This document shows positions 54,361 through 64,000 of a stretch of DNA of 64,000 nt, one piece after another; position 1 is the stretch's first letter, and each line of letters opens with the position of its first letter. The notes under the pieces were generated by a model, which worked only from the letters and a program-made list of their open reading frames with translations, did not search any database and was not told the DNA's origin. The stretch spans positions 48,838,760 to 48,902,759 of the forward strand of contig CP136069.1 in the NCBI GenBank assembly GCA_032622095.1, given 5' to 3'. A program made the position numbers and the translations under genes. This DNA comes from Siphonodentalium dalli (Eukaryota; Mollusca; Scaphopoda; Gadilida; Siphonodentaliidae).

Positions 54361-55949
54361 TATGACATCGCAACTGTGATTCGTGTTACACACGACTATT
54401 TAAATTATTACTCAAAACTGTTTCGGCATTTCGGGCACGTGGACATTCTAATATTGCAATTATTACTTTGCCAATCTGTTCTACCCAACGCTACAATATC
54501 AAGTAATAACTGTAGCCAACAACTTCCTTACTTCGACGAACCTTCCAACAACGACATACTTTCTGTACGCGAGTGATATATTCATTAAACAATAAGATTC
54601 AACCAAACTACTTCGATAATGGTGTTATTGCAATAAACAAAATGTGTAACCTGTGGTTTAAAAACTTCAGATTGGCGTCGCGTATATCAGTGGTGGGGAG
54701 GGGAGGGACACTAACATTGATAAGATAATTTTAGTCCCCGATTTCCACAAAACACAACAATCTAATTGTCATCCCAAAATAGTGAGTTGCCAGTGACAGG
54801 TGGACAAAATAACATTTCGAGCCCTGAGCCTATAGGGGAGATAAGCTCCTTTAAATGTCTGAAATTATTAATAATTAAACAGCCAAAGGTCCAATAAATA
54901 AAATGAATAAATAAGTCAAACCACAAACTACAAAGTCGACCTGTTAATTTCGTTCATCAAAAATAATGTTATCATTTGAATGTGTACAAAGTAGACATAC
55001 ATGGGACAACTTTGAACACCACTAGAATCATGGGGATGGCTACGTGTATATCTAATTTTGGTAAACATTGGCGATAAAATGATTTGTCAGCAATTATTGT
55101 GTCCATGCACTGAAGGCACCACTCCCCTCCCCATCACTGACATTGGCCACTTTGGTTTCTTTAAACAACATCATCAGATTACTCGTATATATAACTTTGA
55201 CAGAATTTTGGCAGGTACGTCATTATTTGTTTATTATATTTCGAACTATAATTCATATCGCACAAAAGCTAAGGGCGTTCGGGCTTATACAGGCTACATC
55301 ACATACCTATGTAAGCGAAATATACTTCATGCACGCGAATTATACTATGTGAGATCAACGGGTCCAACTAAAAGCCGACCGCACCCGCCCGCACCCGACC
55401 GTACCTCTCCCAGGGATCAGAGCGAGATAGGGCATGCACTATCGTGCATAATTGACATATATGTACCAAAGTCCCAACCCCAAAGTCGATATATCGATGG
55501 AAACAGCACTGTTAAACCCCAACTTGCGGCCGGTTCCGTCAGGTACGCAAAATCCAAAAAGGCACCGACCGCACCAACCCTGGCTGCCTGGCTACGGATA
55601 TATCATCATATTATGCAGTGAATACCGCTCTGCATCCACGGGCGATCAGGCAAGTAGCTAGCTGTAGCGGAAGTGAATAAATTAACACATACGCTGCTGC
55701 CGATCTAATTATTATAACCAATACCATGGCGAAAACTGTGGAATATCGGCAAAGGCACTGTCGATGGTCTGTTGTTCAAACTCTCACTCACGATGATGCC
55801 TCACCAACAGCGCTACATTCTGCTTGATCAATATGAAATTACGAATGATCGAGGCCTAGACAATAGCCGGTAACGTGTAATTTGCTACCCATAGGAAACA
55901 TTCTCAACACCATACTGAGAATGACTGAGTCATAGCTAATACAACGTAG
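54361..55949. other. No gene recognised; one long ORF of unknown value (55,058-55,621, plus)
   Basis: A 187-codon open frame reads through sequence with no codon bias or known motif. Pro/Arg-rich stretches (TKSRPHPPAPDRTSPRD) come from a locally GC-richer block. No splice or promoter context supports it. It is recorded as an observation, not a gene call. Confidence 0.35.
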
Positions 55950-56349
55950 AAGACTGGCCCCGATGAATTTGTTCTCGAGGACACAATTGTCACGGTTATG
56001 CACTCTGTTGGTGTGGGGTTGTTATAATTACATGACAACTTCAGAAATTGGCAGGGATATGAACGATGGAAAGGTGACTTGTAAACATGTTAGCCTAATC
56101 GATTATTTCATATCCTTGCATGACTTATTTTACTTTGTTAAACACATGCATGTTTCCGAGTTTTCAAATTTGTTCTCAGATAGTCATAGTTGTATTGAAC
56201 TTGATGCAAATATATCTGATCGCCATGCAAAACTGTATAGTGGTATGGAGAGGAAATCCATTGATAAAGAGATTAAGCTATGGTCACATAACGGAAGAGA
56301 TACTTTTAGAGAAATTATTGATCACCAAGTTGTGGGTAAATTAATATAG
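55950..56349 (+). pseudogene. Endonuclease/exonuclease/phosphatase-type domain remnant
   Basis: The open frame carries GRDMNDGKVTCKHVSLIDYF, then ISLHDLFYFV, VSEFSNLFSDSHSCIELDAN. This resembles the end of the AP-endonuclease-like domain of a retroelement protein (..D...G..TC...S.IDY.I.S..LF..V..F.V..FS.L.SD.H..I). The N-terminal half is missing or in other frames (e.g. DEFV near 55,960). After the domain the frame has a charged linker and stops at 56,349 just outside the large inverted repeat. Its parent element is not identified. Confidence 0.55.
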
Positions 56350-56660
56350 ACCGGCCCCCAGATGAGGGTAGTGTCACACGAAAGGGTAGAAATTTTGACG
56401 CTATCTCCAATTATCCTTGTCCCATGGGGGTTCCAAAACACTGAGGTATCCAGGGCGGAACATGTGGAAAATATATTTTTTTGACCTTTATGGTGTTTTT
56501 GACCTGCAAATTTCAGTATAATCAGGAAAAAATAAAATAAGACAAATGTTGAATAAATTATACTTGAATATCATATATTTATTATATCTGGGTTGCTTAA
56601 CATTTATGATTTGCCAAAAGTTATATTATCCAACAAATTTTGTGAAAAATTCACGAAATA
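56350..56660. other. Left flank of inverted-repeat arm 1
   Basis: Continuous in style with arm 1 and probably part of it, but the matching outer part of arm 2 lies beyond the end of the window, so this cannot be checked. Confidence 0.4.
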
Positions 56661-57735
56661 GCCAAAAAAATGCATAAATTGCAGTGCTTTTTCAAAAAAA
56701 AATTCCAGAAGATTTCCTATAAAATTTTAATTTTTTGGTATAAAACTCTCATTGGTGCATCAAATTTTTCAGCATTATATACCTGATATATTAATATCAA
56801 CATCACAAGAAATGATATCCAACAATCCGAGATATTTCCAAAAACTTAACCCACCCCCCTAAAACTGATTTTCTATCTGAAAATACCTGTCAAGTCAGAA
56901 TAGCCCGTTTTCGTTCTGTTTTGTTAACCAATTCAGAGTCTTATCATATATCATGGAATTTGCATGTATCTGATGAGGTTTATGTTATGGTAGAGTCTAG
57001 TTTGTTTAAATATTTGATTTTTTTGGGGTAAATTAGCTAAAATTTGTCAGTTTTATGGATACAGCTGCACAACATGCACCACAATAAGCATAAATTCTTC
57101 CCCAATATCAGGCATGAAATGCTATAATCATGTACCAGACCAGAATTGATAAATAAAGTAAAACTTAACCCCACCCCAAGATAGTGTTCTCAATGCTTTA
57201 AATTTTATGTTATACTAAACTCGAAAGGTCGCTCATACTAGTTGATAGAATTCATATCATAAATTGCAATAGTTCTGCCCACGGATTATGTAATCTCATC
57301 TTCCCTGTCACTGTCAATTTCATCAAATGTGATTGTATAGAATTTCTGTGCAACATCTTACGAGAAGAATGGTTGAAACAACTCAGGCTGCCTATCGTCC
57401 GTCCATCCATGAAGTGCTACACTGGGAGTGGTTGATTGGCAACGGTTGCAAGTATCACTGTTTTGCTATCATGTTGGCTCGTTTTGAGTGTAGAATTAAA
57501 GATTCCTCACATGGTGGAAGTGCAGAAAGATCAACTACCTTTTGCTGATTCTCGAACTTCTTCTGGAACTTTACCCACCTAGCTTAATTCACTTTTCTCG
57601 AATGTGGACAATACATGTATAAGGCACATGTTAACTCCTTGATTGTATTAAGCATGTCATTGTCCAAAACCCAATTTATTCCTAAATAAGCCATGACTTC
57701 CATATATCTTGATGGTCTTTCCAGCAACTTTCAGT
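56661..57735. repeat. Large inverted repeat, arm 1
   Basis: This arm matches the reverse complement of 62,903-64,000. Shared blocks in order are AAATGCATAAATTGCAGTGC, GAACGAAAACGGGCTATTCT (reverse in arm 1), CACAACATGCACCACAATAA, GGTACATGATTAT-like text, CCCACGGATTATG, TGTGCAACATCTTACG, AGGCTGCCTATCG, and CCATGACTTCCAT...GTCTTTCCAGCAACTT at the inner end. Divergence is perhaps 10-15 percent with small indels. The inner limit is about 57,735. Confidence 0.85.
57320..57575 (-). pseudogene. Copy of an unnamed repeat-associated ORF in arm 1 (decayed)
   Basis: Minus-strand frames read KFENQQKVVDLSALPPCEES, LILHSKRANMIAKQ, then a TGA stop, and in another frame the HGWTDD-like part is lost. It matches the plus-strand ORF of arm 2, which is cleaner. 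See that entry for the family. Confidence 0.55.
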
Positions 57736-58351
57736 AAATTGAGTCCGTTCAGTGGACGCGCTGTTCCGAAAATGAATATTAACATTGGATGGTTCACCAA
57801 TCAACAAAGCTTCGCGCACGAATTATTTCTGAGGTGAACAGCAATCAGCTTAGCCAGGCATGCAAAGGCGTGTCAAATCTCGACACCGATACAACAATTA
57901 AGGTCGCTCGATACCGGCTCCAATATCAGCCCTATATTCATTAGTCATTTTTATATTGAATGTTCAAAATTTCCAAATGAATTCTCAGGGTCTATATAAA
58001 CTATAACATGCCAATATGTTTTTTAAATATTTATTTTGGCCGTAATTCTACTCAAAGCATTCAAATCATAAAATTTCTACGTGGCTGCTGATTTTACATC
58101 AATGTAATATTTATACATACTATAAGTGCATATACATTCAAACAATAGATGTTGTACAATATCACATACATGTATAATGATATAGATATCTACTCACATA
58201 TATATCCGCCAAGCCGCAAGGCCTCCAAACCAAGTCAGTGTACTGTTATCCAACAAGAAAGGGCATAATTAAGGCCCACACAATTTTTTCCCGGAGAGCT
58301 GTCAATCATAAGGACAGTCTACTCTGAAAGGAAAACGGTACACGATCAGAT
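57736..58351. other. Loop of the inverted repeat, left part; no gene
   Basis: Non-coding AT-rich sequence between arm 1 and the 3' end of the YR retroelement module. It probably holds the 3' UTR of that element near 58.2-58.35 kb, but no terminal repeat was recognised. Confidence 0.45.
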
Positions 58352-58878
58352 TTACAGGCGCTTGACAACTTGGATGAAAAAATTCTTCAAAACTCTTGTA
58401 CCCTCATCGTTCAAATGTAACCCCCCATCCCAATTTGCAAATAATCTTCTGAAAGGAACTCCTTCACGAAAATCCATGAAGGCTCTATATGTGCGTACAA
58501 ATTGCACACCCTGTCGTGCGCACTCTCCACGAACAGCCCGATTGCATGCTATAACATGTTCTTGCGAAAATTGAAAATCCACTGGACGAGGCAAGATAGC
58601 CGATATTATAATTTTACAATCGGACGATGCTTTAATTTTGGCAATTAGGCCGGCGGCGGCAGCTTCCATTTCCTTGACCTCGTATCGCCAAATATCATTG
58701 GTTCCTACATGTAGGATAATACAGTCACACTCTAAATTTACTTCCCTGTCTTGTATCTTTTTAGAAATCCTACTGTAAGTGCATCCAGGAAAACAGTGGA
58801 CATCCGTCCAATGTATTCCGCTAACACCCCGAATAATGGAGTCCCCAATGATTGAAATCAGTTTTGGCGAACCCTTTC
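58352..58878 (-). CDS. SGNH-type hydrolase domain of a YR retroelement
   Basis: Open from the acceptor TTTTGTTGCAG (AG at 58,880-58,879) to TAA at 58,352. Blocks of the SGNH fold: LISIIGDSIIRGV (GDS, block I), CIILHVGTNDIWR (GxND, block III), and ANWDGGLHLNDEGTRVLKNF (block V; Asp and His are three residues apart here, usually two). Such hydrolases occur as accessory domains in some YR (Ngaro-type) retroelements and are thought to act as esterases. The frame joins the recombinase upstream through a predicted 122-nt intron (donor GTAAGA at 59,000, phase 1), giving one YR-SGNH protein. Confidence 0.75.
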
Positions 58879-58998
58879 CTGCAACAAAAGATCTTTAAAT
58901 ATGTACAGAGTTCAACAATGGGTTGAGTCAGTGGACTGATATACAAAAAACAACCATGTGTCACATCACATTCTTTAAAGTAGAAGAATTCATTTCTT

Positions 58999-59970
58999 AC
59001 TGTGCGACACTATACTTTCTCGAAAAACCGCACCAACTCTACATCGATCTTCCCGTGAGAATTCCAAGTATATTTTGTAACAATCGCTCTTCCAGTCTCC
59101 GTGCATTTTTATTATTTCTACTGGAACTCCGCATTGAAACGCGAAGGTGCAACCTCCTCTGCGAAAACTATGAGAGGAAAAGGCTGAAGCTTCCAACCCG
59201 AATACCTCTATTCTATTCCGCAAGAATTTTTGAAATTTGTGATAGGTCACCGGATTTTTATTAATGATGAAGGCCGGGGAAGAATCATCTGCAGGATTTA
59301 ACTTTTTCATGCTTTTATAGGCTGAAACGGGACAAAATGGCGATGACGGAATTTCTACTAATGGTATTTCCAATTTTCGGGCTCCGAATTGATTAGTTTT
59401 ACTCCACGAAAAGGTAACGACAATCATGCCAGCTGTTATTGAAATATCCCGCCTACAGAGCTGTTGAGAATTATCGAATTTGCTTACACTGATCGGCATG
59501 AAATTTGATTTGCGTCCAAAGGTGAAAAACATAAGAATGAAAAGACACCAATATGTGGCGTGCTCGGCTTTTCCCGTGTCCATGGTATAATAAATACTCC
59601 TCAAAATGTCGCATGTGATTGGAGAAGCTGTGTGCGTTTCTCGCGGATTTAATCTATGAATACCCCGATATACAAGATTCATGTGATATATGTCTGAGGG
59701 AAAGGTATAATTGGATAGCAAATGTAATGTTTTAACACCAGCTATATAATTACGAACAGTTTCAGTAGCCCGAAAGGAACGGCTGAGAAACTGAACATAA
59801 AGTGACAATACTTCTACGGAGGCTGGAAGAGCTTGAAACTTGAAAAACTCACAAAAGAGAAGATATGATTCGAACTGTGTCTTGAGATTTCTCAATGTGC
59901 CATCGGCGAATGCTGCCCTGGTAGATTTTAATACATCTTTCTTTAGAAATTCCAGATCATCTGAAATCAA
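58999..59970 (-). CDS. Tyrosine recombinase of a DIRS/Ngaro-like YR retroelement
   Basis: About 325 residues. The N-terminal helical core-binding part has LPASVEVLSLYVQFLS and NYIAGVKTLHLLSNY. The catalytic part has FTFGRKSNFMPI (first Arg), the box HSFRRGGCTFAFQCGVPVEI (H-x-x-R), HGDWKSDCYKIYL (His/Trp and the Tyr nucleophile) and a Lys-rich strand TFSWSKTNQFGARKLEIP. All key residues are visible. The first codon of the open frame is TTG; the frame begins after TTGATTTCAG, so the true start may be by splicing or frameshift from the RNase H frame. The stop at 58,990 may be bypassed by the intron to the SGNH exon. It integrates circular cDNA. Confidence 0.8.
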
Positions 59971-59986
59971 TCAATACTAAATTCTT

Positions 59987-60470
59987 CTACCATGAATGTG
60001 AAAATGAAAATTGTGTATTCGCAACACGAATACGATTCATTATTCTAGGATTATACATACGAAAGAACTCTTTCGACGACTGCACTGACCATCGAGACAA
60101 CAGATCAGAAGCTCTGTTGTCTCGCCCACTTATGTGAACAGCTCTTATTTGGAATTCATTAGTTGCAGCAATAAATAAAATTTCTCTCAGACATTCCTGG
60201 AGAAATTCATCACGAGACTTTCCAGAATTCAAGACTGTCACGGACACCAAGTTGTCACAATAGACTAACAGTTTTTTGTGTTGAAACTTACTTCCCCAAA
60301 TTTTTAAACAAACGCAAATAGTCAAAAGCTCTAGACAGTTAATATGAAATGACAGCGAAAGTATGCTTTCGGGAAAGATCTCGTGCATGTATTCGTTCAT
60401 ACATAATCCTCCACAAGAAGTAAGAGTAGAATTTTTCCTTTTTGGAACAACGATGAAAGGTAATTATTAC
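59987..60470 (-). pseudogene. RNase H domain of the DIRS/Ngaro-like element (5'-truncated)
   Basis: The open frame reads SCGGLCMNEYMHEIFPESIL, then SFHINCLELLTICVCLKIWG (catalytic Glu), KLLVYCDNLVSVTVLNSG (Asp) and IRAVHISGRDNRASDLLSRW (final Asp): the RNase H layout of DIRS and Ngaro elements. The first Asp strand (TDAS type) is not seen, and no reverse transcriptase lies upstream to 61 kb, so the element is truncated or its 5' part was lost. It ends at TAG 59,989-59,987, and the recombinase follows in another frame. Confidence 0.65.
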
Positions 60471-61159
60471 CTGTGAAGGACAGGAACCCAACAACTGCAT
60501 TCTTCTGTATATTTGGCTGCCAAAATGTGGATATGGTTGATATTAACCCAGTGTGTGCCGCAATCGCTTACAAGTTGTGGTTGATGTATACAGTTGGCTA
60601 TTCTGTTTTCTATACATTGAACACTAACATGTATGATGCACCTTAGTTAATTTGTACTATTGTCACCACTGACATTACCATAAATATTGGATTTTTCTCT
60701 CACAAACTTGACATAAATAACGGTACACAAAATATCAAGTAAAATGTAACTATGGTTGGTATGAAAGATGTTTATTGTTTTGATCTACATTAAATGTGTC
60801 ACACTAATGTGTTTATAAATAAATTACTCAAAATGGCAACCATTTTTTACATATATCCCGAACATTATTCTTTGCGTTTCCGAAAATGTAGCAAATTGTG
60901 ACTCACTTGGTTATTTTACATGTTAGCTAATCAACTGACAACTAAATGTTCTATTCTGGTTGTCCCATTTCCTTATGGGGTATAACAAATTAATTTAAAG
61001 TTGCTTTATTTGTTTTTTTTTCCGAAAACCTCTTTTTGGATACTGGCTATATATTTGTTAATAAATTGGCAGAACTTTGAATTTGAACTGAAATGAATCA
61101 TAATTTGTGGCTATTCTGGCCTATTAGGATAAACATTGATCAACATAATACAGGCTGGA
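60471..61159. other. No gene recognised
   Basis: AT-rich sequence between the truncated YR element and the minisatellite. No reverse transcriptase motif (the missing 5' part of the YR element) was found here on either strand. Confidence 0.45.
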
Positions 61160-62640
61160 GGTCAATATGGCAACCAGGGAGTTACCATGTGGTCATAGGT
61201 GAGGTGAATATGTATAAAGGGAGTAATTTTATGGTCATGAATGATGTGAATAGGTGTACATGCTTAGCTATATGGTCATGAATGGTGTGGCTATGGTGAT
61301 ATGTATATGTATGCAAGGAGTGAGAGTATGGTCATGTGTGAGGTGAATATATATACAGGGAGTGACTGTATGGTTGTATGGTTATGATTACCCAGTACAG
61401 GTGTACACAATGTGGCTCAATGGGCATTGCTGTGGTTTACATGTACTAGTATGTAAATAACGAGAGTACCTACATGGTCATATGTGTGTTTATGTATATA
61501 TGGAGTGACTGTATGTTCATAGGTGAGATGTACAGATGTACCTTGTGTGGCTGTATTGTCATATATAGGTGTATATGTATACATGTGTTGGCTGTATGAT
61601 CATTGGTGGGTTGGATTGATAAATAGTTGTTCAGTTATGTGTAATGCGTATAGTTGTACATGGAATGGCAGTAGTCATAATTTGTACATATGTACCATAT
61701 GTATGCTGAATGGTCATTGCCTAGTGTGTGGATGGTCATGTGTGGATGTATATGCATATATGACGTGGCAAATATATATACAGTGAGTGACTCTATGGCC
61801 AATAGTGAGGTGAATATGTTTTCAGGGAGTGACTGTATGGCCAATGGTGAGGTGAACAGGTATACAGGGAGTGACTGTATTGTCATGGGAAAGGTGTAGG
61901 AGTATACCTGGTGTGCCTGCATGGCTGTATGGTCATGTGTATGGTGTACGGGTATACATAAGTGTGGCTGTATGGTTATGGAAAGATATGTGTATAAAGT
62001 GAGTGACTATATCGCCATTAGTGAGGTGCATTTGTTTACCTGGAGTGATTATGTGGTCATGGTTGGGGGTATATGTATATCTTGCATGGCTATTTTGCCA
62101 TGGTTTTGGTGAACATGTATACAGTGAGTGACGTATGACCAACGGTGAGGTGAATTTGTATACAATGATTGGCTGTATGGTGATGAATGTGTTGAATATA
62201 GGTACACAAGGGGTGAATATATGGTCATGGATCTATACCTGGTGTGCCTGCATGGTGACGCATGGCTGTATGGGCATGTGTGGGGTGTACATGTATACAC
62301 AAGTGTTGATATATATGGTCATCGGTGAGGGGTACGTATATCAAGCGAGTGGCTATATGGTCAATGGTGAGATACATTGCATATGTATACACATGGAGTG
62401 ACGCTATGGTCATGGATGGGGTGTATATGGCAAATATGTATACGGGGATTGACCATATGGCCAATGGTGAGATGAATATGTATACAAGGATTAACTTCTG
62501 GTCATGGAAGTGGTAAATAGGTATACAGGGAGTGACTATATGGTCATTGGTCAGGTGTATGTGTACACAGAGTGAGTGACTATATTGCCATGTGTGTGGT
62601 GTTTATGTGTATATATGGAGTGACTGTGTGTTACTGGGTT
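61160..62640 (+). repeat. Minisatellite, ~42-bp irregular unit, about 35 copies
   Basis: Units are variants of AATGGTGAGGTGAATATGTA + TACAGGGAGTGACTGTATGGCC; a second subtype has GTGTACATGTATAC and TGTGTGGCTGTATGGTCATG. Two subtypes alternate irregularly. Best-kept unit pairs lie at about 61,800-61,885 and 62,440-62,560. Short ORFs in both strands over the array (Trp/Tyr/Met-rich or His/Thr-rich) are repeat artefacts. Confidence 0.85.
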
Positions 62641-62902
62641 GGTTATACATGTGTGCATTGGCTTGCTATTGCTTTCCGCAATACATCAACGACATATTAA
62701 TTGATAGAGAGGTCATGTCAGAGAGTTCTACATCTTGATGCCATTTATGCACGTTGGAGAAAACGTTAAATGATTTCCCCCTGATAATAGTTAATCAATT
62801 TTGATGCTAATGGGCAGGTGATTCAAGTCAAATGTATAGAAGAATGCACTTATTGGGTTCCATTCCTTCACGGTAATGATACCTTCCAAAAAGGAAAAAA
62901 AC
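62641..62902. other. Loop of the inverted repeat, right end; no gene
   Basis: Short non-coding stretch between the minisatellite and arm 2. No match to the left side of the loop was seen. Confidence 0.5.
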
Positions 62903-64000
62903 TTGTCTGGAAGTTGCTGGAAAGACGATAAAAATACATGGAAGTCATGGCATATTTAGGAACAAATTGAGTTTTGGACAGTGACACGCATGTGCCTTAT
63001 ATGTTCAATGTTCGAGAAAATTGAATCAAGCTAGGCGGATAATGTTCCCACAGAAGTTCGAGAATCAGAAGAAGCTACTTGATCTTTCTACACTTCCACC
63101 ATGTGAGGAATCTTTAATTCAACACTCAAAACGAGCCAACGTGATAACAAAACAGTGGAGACTTGCAACCGTTGCCAAATCAACCAATCCCGGTGTAGCA
63201 CGTCATGGATGGACAGCCGATAGGCAGCCTGAGTTGTTTGAACCATTCTTCCCGTAAGATGTTGCACAGAAATTCTATTGACTGATACCTTCACATTTGA
63301 TGACATTGACAATAAAGATGAGATTGCATAATCCGTGGGCAGAACTATTACAATTTATTATATGAATTCTATCCACTTAAGTATGAACAACCTTTCGAGT
63401 TTAGTATAGCATAAAGTTGAGAGCATTGAGAACACTATCTGGTAGGGTTAAGTTTTACGGTATTTCTTAATTCTGGTCTGGTACATGATTATGGCATTTC
63501 ATGTCTGATATTGGGAAGAATTCATGCTTATTGTGGTGCATGTTGTGCAGCTCCCATAAAACTGACAAAGTCAAGGGAATTTTTCAGAAAGTTTTCACTT
63601 AAAAATAATCAAAATTTTAGCTAACTTACTCCAAAAAAATAATTTTTTAAAACAAAAATAGACTCTACCATAACATAAACCTCCTCAGATACATGCTAAT
63701 TCCACGATATATGATAAGACTCTGAATTGGTTAACAAAACGGAACGAAAACGGGCTATTCTGACTTGACAGGTATTTTCAGATAGAAAATCAGTTTTAGG
63801 GGGGTGGGTTAAGTTTTTTGAAATATCTCTACTTCTTGGATATCACTGCTTGTAATGTTGATATTATTAAATCAGGAATATACATCTGAAATTTTGATGC
63901 ACCACTGAGAGCTTTAAACCGAAAAATGAAAAATTTATAAGAAATCTTCTGGAAAACTTGTTTGAAAAAGCACTGCAATTTATGCATTTTTTGGCATTTT
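62903..64000. repeat. Large inverted repeat, arm 2 (runs off the window)
   Basis: Reverse complement of 56,661-57,735 as listed for arm 1. It continues to the window end, so the full arm is longer than 1.1 kb. The loop between arms is about 5.17 kb and contains the YR retroelement module and the minisatellite. Confidence 0.85.
63021..63257 (+). pseudogene. Unnamed repeat-associated ORF (LPPCEESL..H..RAN type), fragment
   Basis: The open frame reads KFENQKKLLDLSTLPPCEES, LIQHSKRANVITKQWRLATV, and HGWTADRQPELFEPFFP. The pattern LPP-x4-L-x2-H-x2-RAN-x4-W...GW is a conserved stretch I know from many uncharacterised, high-copy metazoan proteins, usually followed by a Cys-rich tail that is not present here. 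Function is unknown; copy number suggests a mobile-element protein. The first Met is probably not the true start, since homology should continue upstream. Arm 1 carries the same fragment with a stop. Confidence 0.5.

Noticed and set aside
55058-55621. 187-codon plus-strand ORF
   Set aside because: No motif, no codon bias, no splice or homology support; part of it comes from a local GC-rich block. Not called as a gene.
61523-62516. Numerous short ORFs on both strands over the minisatellite
   Set aside because: They follow the 42-bp unit, which is divisible by three, so open frames arise by default.
1-64000. tRNA, rRNA and snRNA genes
   Set aside because: No convincing tRNA B-box with matching stems, rRNA core or snRNA motif was seen by eye; a covariance-model scan would be needed to exclude them.

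Overview
This is AT-rich animal nuclear DNA. It has spliced, phase-consistent exons for secreted EGF, C-type-lectin and PAN domains, non-LTR retrotransposons of two or three clades, tyrosine-recombinase (YR) retroelement remains, TIR elements, satellites and microsatellites, and no operons. The mix (CR1-like LINEs with a 2A-like peptide, Nimb/Jockey-like LINEs, YR elements with an SGNH hydrolase, secreted EGF-lectin genes) suggests a marine invertebrate, most likely a mollusc. That assignment is inference; no rRNA, tRNA or mitochondrial marker was seen.

Host genes. A minus-strand gene for a secreted EGF x3 plus C-type-lectin protein spans about 53.5 to 33.0 kb. Seven exons join in consistent phase, and all three EGF exons are phase 1-1 modules of 113-114 nt. 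The copy looks broken: the expected start reads ACG, EGF1 lacks one base, the EGF2 acceptor reads AA, and EGF2 is cut by a 7.3-kb CR1-like retrotransposon flanked by a 13-bp target-site duplication. A second host exon (signal peptide plus PAN/apple domain, minus strand) lies at 18.15-18.44 kb.

Mobile elements. (1) 1.18-2.44 kb minus: an ORF1-only LINE copy, with a decayed relative at 42.16-43.56 kb plus. (2) 3.46-3.99 kb: a TIR element with nested palindromes. (3) 20.24-30.0 kb minus: a decayed Nimb/Jockey-like LINE whose reverse transcriptase is split by a 5.3-kb island (about 21.31-26.63 kb) made of several families of short palindromes. (4) 31.25-31.65 kb plus: a Crypton/DUF3504-like fragment. 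(5) 34.26-37.5 kb minus: a second CR1-like copy, split by a 1.77-kb TIR element. (6) 44,919-52,241 minus: the near-complete CR1-like element inside EGF2, with ORF1, and ORF2 carrying a signal-like leader plus 2A-like peptide, endonuclease and reverse transcriptase. (7) 55.95-56.35 kb plus: an endonuclease-domain remnant. (8) 58.35-60.47 kb minus: an RNase H - tyrosine recombinase - SGNH module of a YR retroelement, lying between two arms (at least 1.1 kb each) of a large inverted repeat (56.66-57.73 and 62.90-64.0 kb).

The remainder, including about 9.2-17.1 kb and most introns, is non-coding as far as can be read: a ~570-bp satellite at 7.85-9.2 kb, a ~42-bp minisatellite at 61.16-62.64 kb, hairpins and short repeats. 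The main story is nested insertion: elements inside elements inside the introns and one exon of a lectin gene.
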